Assembly: GCA_030407315.1 (NCBI GenBank)
Contig: JALQPE010002293.1
Coordinates: 1-64,000 of the forward strand
Direction: 5' to 3'
DNA from: Asparagopsis taxiformis
Lineage: Eukaryota > Rhodophyta > Florideophyceae > Bonnemaisoniales > Bonnemaisoniaceae
DNA: 64,000 nt
The notes beneath the pieces were generated by a model. It did no database searches, had not been told where the DNA came from, and was given only the letters and a program-made list of their open reading frames with translations. This document shows positions 62,490 to 64,000 of this stretch, piece after piece (the stretch's first letter is position 1; each line of letters starts with the position of its first letter). The position numbers and the translations under genes were made by a program.

Positions 62490-63560
62490 ACACCCTGATT
62501 TGAGTTAAAATTTGGGCTATTCTCAAAAACATGCACATGTGAACATGTTTTTGAGATGGGGGTGTGCCGTACGGCACAATCGACCCGCCCAAATCGTTGA
62601 TTTTTGCAAGATTTTTTGTGCCCGAAATTTTAGAATTTCTGGGCTGGCCAGCAGTGCATCGAGCTGGACATCCACCGGACGTCCATTTCAGGTTGGTCGT
62701 GTGCTGCCTACATCCACGCATTGCAGCAACTAAGCAGGCGGGTTCACTACTAATACAAAGTGCACGGAATATGAGTAACGTGATGGGTGAGTAGTGTTTG
62801 TGTTGAGGGAGTAAGGCGGGACCATGATGAAACACGGAAGAAGATTTCTCCCTAGCATAACTTAGGCTTGAAGCCTGGAATCGACCCATCTTTCGGCGCC
62901 ATTTAGCCTCACAGTTAGTGCTTACAGAAGCCAGTGATGACCCCGCTCGGGGCGGCGGCTCCGGTTCCTGGGGCCGTTGTGGCCAAATTAGACACCCTGA
63001 TTTGAATTAAAATTTGGGCTATTCTCAAAAACATGCACATGTGAACATGTTTTTGAGATGGGGGTGTGCCGTACGGCACAATCGACCCGCCCAAATCGTT
63101 GATTTTTTACAATTTTTTGTGCCCGAAATTTTAGAATTTCTGGGCTGGCCAGCAGTGCAATCGAGCTGGACATCCACCGGACGTCCATTTCAGGTTGGTC
63201 GTGAGAGAGTGGGGCGGGACCATGATGGAACAAGGACCAAGACCTGTCCCTGGCGTATTGAGCCTGAAATCGACCCTTCGTGAGACGCCATTTAGCCTTA
63301 CAGTTAGTGCTTACAGAAGCCAGTGACAACCCCATTCGGGGCGGCGGCCGGTGCCTGGGGCCGTTGTGGCCAAATTAGACACCATGATTTGAATTAAAAT
63401 TTGGGCTATTCTCAAAAACATGCACATGTGAACATGTTTTTGAGATGGGGGTGTGCCGTACGGCACAATCGACCCGCTGAAATCAAGGTTTTTTACAATA
63501 TTTTTGCTGCCCGAAATTCTACAATTTCTGGGCTGGCCAGTAATGCAATAGCTATCTGCT
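62490..63560 (+). repeat. R repeats, three units, forward orientation
   Basis: 16-bp palindromes at 62563-62578, 63065-63080 and 63452-63467 (spacing 502 and 387). The third unit switches after the palindrome to the 39990-type sequence. Confidence 0.92.
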
Positions 63561-64000
63561 CTAAACCGATTCTAGCAAGCAGAAAGAATCCTCTCCTTCA
63601 TGACGATGCTCTCGAATTGAGTGCAATGCAACGGACTCCCTCCAAGAGAACGACAAAGCATCGTCTTTTCCAAGGCATTTCCGTACGAAAAATAATCGAA
63701 AAACATATTTGACTTTAACCTAACAGCTATCGCGAGCACCGTACTCAGCTATATTTCCTCTGTAATTTCCTTCCTCCAACCAATCAATAGCCGCTTGGTC
63801 ACAGGCTTAAAAGCCTTCCACTATCTGTCCTATCCATCGAAGACCCTCGGAGGGTTCGATCCAGGCCTTGATCACCCATGATGGGTGTGCAACCCGAGAA
63901 ATTGAAAATGGAACATATTGCGACAGGGACGAGATATCATTCAATGAAAGAGAAGTTCTCTTTCGTTTACTTTTTTCTAACAAGATTCTAAACGTCTACA
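63561..64000 (+). repeat. Direct repeat of 40076-40495, window edge
   Basis: Same sequence and orientation as 40076-40495. It contains two small hairpin-forming inserts (CCCTCGGAGGG and CACCCATGATGGGTG) that are missing from the other copy. No gene seen. Confidence 0.88.

Larger units (their letters stand above)
55745..63480 (-). repeat. Right arm of the ~8-kb inverted duplication
   Basis: Mirrors 45204-53275 with scattered substitutions and several indels: one R unit fewer, a 42-bp in-frame gain and a one-base loss in the gene. Confidence 0.9.

Noticed and set aside
1..64000. CRISPR array, prokaryotic operon or integrated bacteriophage
   Set aside because: The periodic repeats here have long variable spacing and palindromes. 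Genes have introns and eukaryotic functions, so bacterial explanations for the ParB and methylase domains were limited to ancient domain capture.

Overview
This is nuclear DNA of a eukaryote. Protein genes carry short GT-AG introns of about 90-100 nt, and host functions are eukaryotic: SMN, U3 processome NOL6/Utp22, a SNAP-type SNARE, a MEF2-type MADS factor and mitochondrial bL32. Compact spacing, few introns, a MADS factor with no recognisable K-box and Ty1/copia elements would suit an alga, perhaps a red alga. That placement is inference and no marker here proves it.

Region 1 (about 0.3-16 kb) is gene-dense host DNA. In order it holds a PHO80-like cyclin (-), a MADS-box gene (+), a RIX1/PELP1-like ribosome-assembly protein (-), SMN (+), MRPL32 (-), NOL6 (+), a Qb+Qc SNARE (+) and a Patched/NPC1-type RND membrane protein (+). 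Two of these genes contain apparent one-base frameshifts.

Region 2 (16-26.2 kb) is a three-level nest of LTR retrotransposons. A roughly 750-bp copia-type LTR ('C') starts 44 bp after the RND stop codon. It is split by copia element A (16348-25751, TSD gtttg), and A is split by copia element B (16534-21249, TSD cgccg).

Region 3 (26.9-33.9 kb) holds a Mutator-like (MULE) transposase with a SWIM finger, broken by one stop and one frameshift. Its 5' flank is a 43-bp-unit minisatellite. Further degenerate repeats and a 38-bp perfect palindrome follow.

Region 4 (33.9-64 kb) is accessory DNA. It contains a zinc-finger protein that looks like a transposase, a convergent coiled-coil protein, a bacterial-type DNA methyltransferase fused to a SET domain, and two copies of a ParB-like protein fused to a 2-oxoglutarate/Fe(II) dioxygenase-like domain. 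The two copies lie in arms of a roughly 8-kb imperfect inverted duplication (45.2-53.3 and 55.7-63.5 kb). Its centre holds a Ulp1-type protease gene and a broken copia element between MULE-like terminal repeats. A palindrome-dense repeat of about 388 bp ('R') punctuates the area and carries 12 perfect copies of the 16-bp palindrome TGTGCCGTACGGCACA.

The most unusual reading is that region 4 is a transposon-linked, self-amplifying set of chromatin/DNA-modification genes: a DNA-methylase/SET 'writer' and a ParB/dioxygenase that could be an 'eraser' or reader. Repeats rich in parS-like palindromes flank the genes. The domain calls rest on visible motifs. The system-level idea is inference.
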